Assembly: GCA_045536775.1 (NCBI GenBank)
Contig: JAZSOD010000043.1
Span: 1-7,088, forward strand
Reading direction: 5' to 3'
DNA length: 7,088 nucleotides
From: UBA4717 sp045536775
GTDB taxonomy: Bacteria > Bacillota > Clostridia > Oscillospirales > CAG-272
How positions within the stretch are numbered: the stretch's first letter is position 1; each line of letters starts with the position of its first letter. A model generated the notes under the pieces. That model was not told where the DNA came from. It saw only the letters and a list, made by a program, of their open reading frames with translations, and did not search any database. The position numbers and the translations under genes are program-made. This document shows positions 5,121 through 7,088 of the stretch, piece by piece.

Positions 5121-7088
5121 ATGCTTAAGATCATATACGGAGCATGCGACAGCTCCAAAAGCGAATATCTCTATTCGCTCGCTATAGACGCGCTTTCCGG
5201 CGGAAACACTTTTCTTGTTGTCCCCGAACAATCTGCACTCAGCGCAGAAAAACGCATATACGAACTTGCAAGGGAAAGATCTTCTCTCGGTCTTGAGGTC
5301 CTGAACTTTGAAAGGCTTGCAGAGACCGTATTCAGAAAATGCGGATTTCTCTCTTACAACTATATAACTGACAGCGCAAAAAAGCTTTTACTTCGTAAGG
5401 CTATGAGTGACATCAAGCCCGCCTTGGCTGAATACGGCGCGTGGACCGAGGACGAAAGTTTTATTTCTAACATGCTTGCACAGATAACCGAATTCAAACA
5501 TTCGAGAGTCTCTCCCGAAGCCTTGGCAAGAGTATCCGAAGTCATTGCCGCAAATGAAGACAGCAAAAACTCAAAGCTTATCAGAAGACTTAACGATATA
5601 GCTCTCATTTTTGCCGCGTACAACGCACTTGTAAACGAGCAATTCGACGACCGCGGCGACGATCTTTCAAAATGCTCGGACCTTATCCTGTCCGCATCGC
5701 CATTCAAAAACTCGTCTTTTTTCCTTGACGAGTTCAACGGTTTTACCGTTCAGCAGTACGATATAATTTCTTCACTTTTAAGAACAGGCAACAACGTATA
5801 CGTAACCCTTTGTAATCCAGGTATACCCGCCGAGTCGGTTGAGGGTGCCGAGATATACGCCTATACATACGAGACCGAGACTAAACTTATCGAGCTTGCC
5901 GAGGGTATCGGCTGCGACGTCGAAAAAACGGTTATTGCGGATAGCGTAAAATTTGGCTCTCCCGACCTCAGATTCATTTGTAAGAATTTCAGTCTTTCGG
6001 GACGGCAGGTATACGGGGACAAGCCCGACGGAAGCATCAGCGCGATATCCTGCTCGGATATTTTCGATGAGTGCGAGACCTGCGCGGCACTTATTGCCGA
6101 GGACATAAGAAACGGTCTCAGATACAAGGATATCGCCATAATCACGCGTGATGCAGAGAGATACAAGGGTATTATCGACGCTGTGCTCGAGCGCCACTCC
6201 ATACCCGTATTCTTTTCTTCCAAGACCGATATCACCGAAAAATCTCTTATAAGATATATTTTCAGCGCATTTTCAATATGCTCGGGAAGAACCGACTACA
6301 CAGACGTTATATCTCTTTTGAGATGCGGTCTCTCGTCGCTCGACGAGCGTGAATGCGATCTTCTTGAATCCTACGCATCCACATGGCGTATCAAGGGAAG
6401 ATCGTGGTGGGATGCCGACGGATTCAAAATGAATCCGAGCGGATACGTACCGTTCACCGAAGCCGATCAGAAGCGGCTAGATGAGATCAATGCGGTCACA
6501 CTAACCTTAATGTCCGGACTTGAAAGCTTCAAATCCGCCATTCGCATTTGCAAAACCGTTACCGGTTATTCTGCGGCAGTCTACGAATATCTTAAGCTTT
6601 CTGGGGTTACCGAAAAGCTCGCACACCGATCCGTGCTTATGAAATCTCGCGGCGAAGATATACTCTCCAAGGAAGAAGCAAGCTTGTGGGGGGCACTCTG
6701 CTCTGCTCTTGACGTGCTTTGTGATACCGTGGGCGAGCTCGAATGTAATACCGACACTTACGTCAGCCTTTTGAAACTGGTTCTCAACGATACCGAGGTG
6801 GGCACTATTCCCCAGTCAAGTGACGTAGTAACCGTAGGTGATGCTTCACTCGTCAGAACCGACTCTATAAAACACACCTACCTAATCGGGTGCTCCGAGG
6901 GGCTTTTCCCAAAATCCGTTACCGAACCTCCTCTCCTCTCAAGACGGGACAGGCAGTCACTCAAGGAAAACAACATTTCGGGTATGGAATTCGATCCTGC
7001 GCTCGAGGCATCTATGGAGCTTTACTGGTTTTACAGAGCCGCAACGTCTCCGTCGGACAGGCTTACAATGACATATCCCCGCATGAAT
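5121..7088 (+). CDS. addB: ATP-dependent helicase/deoxyribonuclease subunit B (AddB), 3' end outside window
   Basis: AddB pairs with AddA to form the helicase-nuclease that processes double-strand breaks for RecA, the Bacillota counterpart of RecBCD. The frame is open for 656 codons to the window edge; family members are about 1,100-1,170 residues, so the C-terminal nuclease domain and most iron-sulphur cysteines lie beyond. Matches in order are VPEQ (34-37), VLNFERLAETVF (60-71), FFLDEFNGFTVQQYD (200-214), RNGLRYKDIAIITRD (330-344), HSIPVFFSSK (359-368), IPQSSDVVTVGDA (563-575), LIGCSEGLFP (588-597) and LLSRRDRQSL (605-614). The N-terminal nucleotide-binding loop is degenerate: GACDSSKS (7-14) instead of GxxGxGKT/S. 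The ATG follows AAAGGA by 7 nt and lies 19 bp after the unknown gene, implying co-transcription. addA is expected next. Confidence 0.92.
   Translation, partial: MLKIIYGACDSSKSEYLYSLAIDALSGGNTFLVVPEQSALSAEKRIYELARERSSLGLEVLNFERLAETVFRKCGFLSYNYITDSAKKLLLRKAMSDIKPALAEYGAWTEDESFISNMLAQITEFKHSRVSPEALARVSEVIAANEDSKNSKLIRRLNDIALIFAAYNALVNEQFDDRGDDLSKCSDLILSASPFKNSSFFLDEFNGFTVQQYDIISSLLRTGNNVYVTLCNPGIPAESVEGAEIYAYTYETETKLIELAEGIGCDVEKTVIADSVKFGSPDLRFICKNFSLSGRQVYGDKPDGSISAISCSDIFDECETCAALIAEDIRNGLRYKDIAIITRDAERYKGIIDAVLERHSIPVFFSSKTDITEKSLIRYIFSAFSICSGRTDYTDVISLLRCGLSSLDERECDLLESYASTWRIKGRSWWDADGFKMNPSGYVPFTEADQKRLDEINAVTLTLMSGLESFKSAIRICKTVTGYSAAVYEYLKLSGVTEKLAHRSVLMKSRGEDILSKEEASLWGALCSALDVLCDTVGELECNTDTYVSLLKLVLNDTEVGTIPQSSDVVTVGDASLVRTDSIKHTYLIGCSEGLFPKSVTEPPLLSRRDRQSLKENNISGMEFDPALEASMELYWFYRAATSPSDRLTMTYPRMN

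Noticed and set aside
5360..6235. Several minus-strand open frames of 120-140 codons opposite addB
   Set aside because: The plus strand here encodes continuous AddB motifs; the minus-strand frames overlap one another and lack ribosome binding sites or motifs.

Overview
The window looks like chromosomal DNA of a member of the Bacillota, most likely a gut-type clostridium (Oscillospirales or Ruminococcaceae-like). The evidence is a 137-residue S12 with the Gram-positive internal insertion, strong AAGGAGG ribosome binding sites, an AddB-type recombination nuclease subunit instead of RecBCD, and a divergent clostridial-type GyrB/ParE paralogue. This placement is inferred from family features; no search was run.

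Left part (1-1290, minus strand): the start of the str operon. A near-consensus promoter (TTGACA, 18 bp, TATAAT) precedes a leader of about 115 nt. Then come rpsL (S12), a long 198-bp spacer with a hairpin, rpsG (S7), and the first seven codons of fusA (elongation factor G), which runs off the left edge. S12 carries Arg at position 101, equivalent to E. coli Lys87 and M. tuberculosis Lys88, where Lys-to-Arg is a known streptomycin-resistance change.

Middle (1395-3386, minus strand): a complete 663-residue type II topoisomerase B subunit (GyrB/ParE family) with intact ATPase and TOPRIM motifs but no A subunit beside it. It is separated from rpsL by an AT-rich stretch with hairpins that may act as a weak terminator. 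It is read divergently from the right-hand operon out of a 194-bp intergenic region. That region holds two good promoters and an 11-bp direct repeat touching both of them.

Right part (3515-7088, plus strand): a probable three-gene operon. An extended -10 promoter drives an inositol-monophosphatase-family phosphatase. Next is an unrecognised small protein with an N-terminal coiled coil and a hydrophobic hairpin, whose start is problematic. Last is addB, the B subunit of the AddAB double-strand-break repair helicase-nuclease, which is open to the right edge (656 codons seen, roughly the first 55-60 percent). addA would be expected just beyond the window.

Most of the window is ordinary core-genome content. 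I found no mobile element, CRISPR array, tRNA or rRNA, and no convincing new system. The points that best repay a second look are the S12 Arg101 residue, the start of the unknown membrane protein, the unpaired topoisomerase subunit, the shared motif in the rpsL leader and the rpsL-rpsG spacer, and the degenerate Walker A of AddB.
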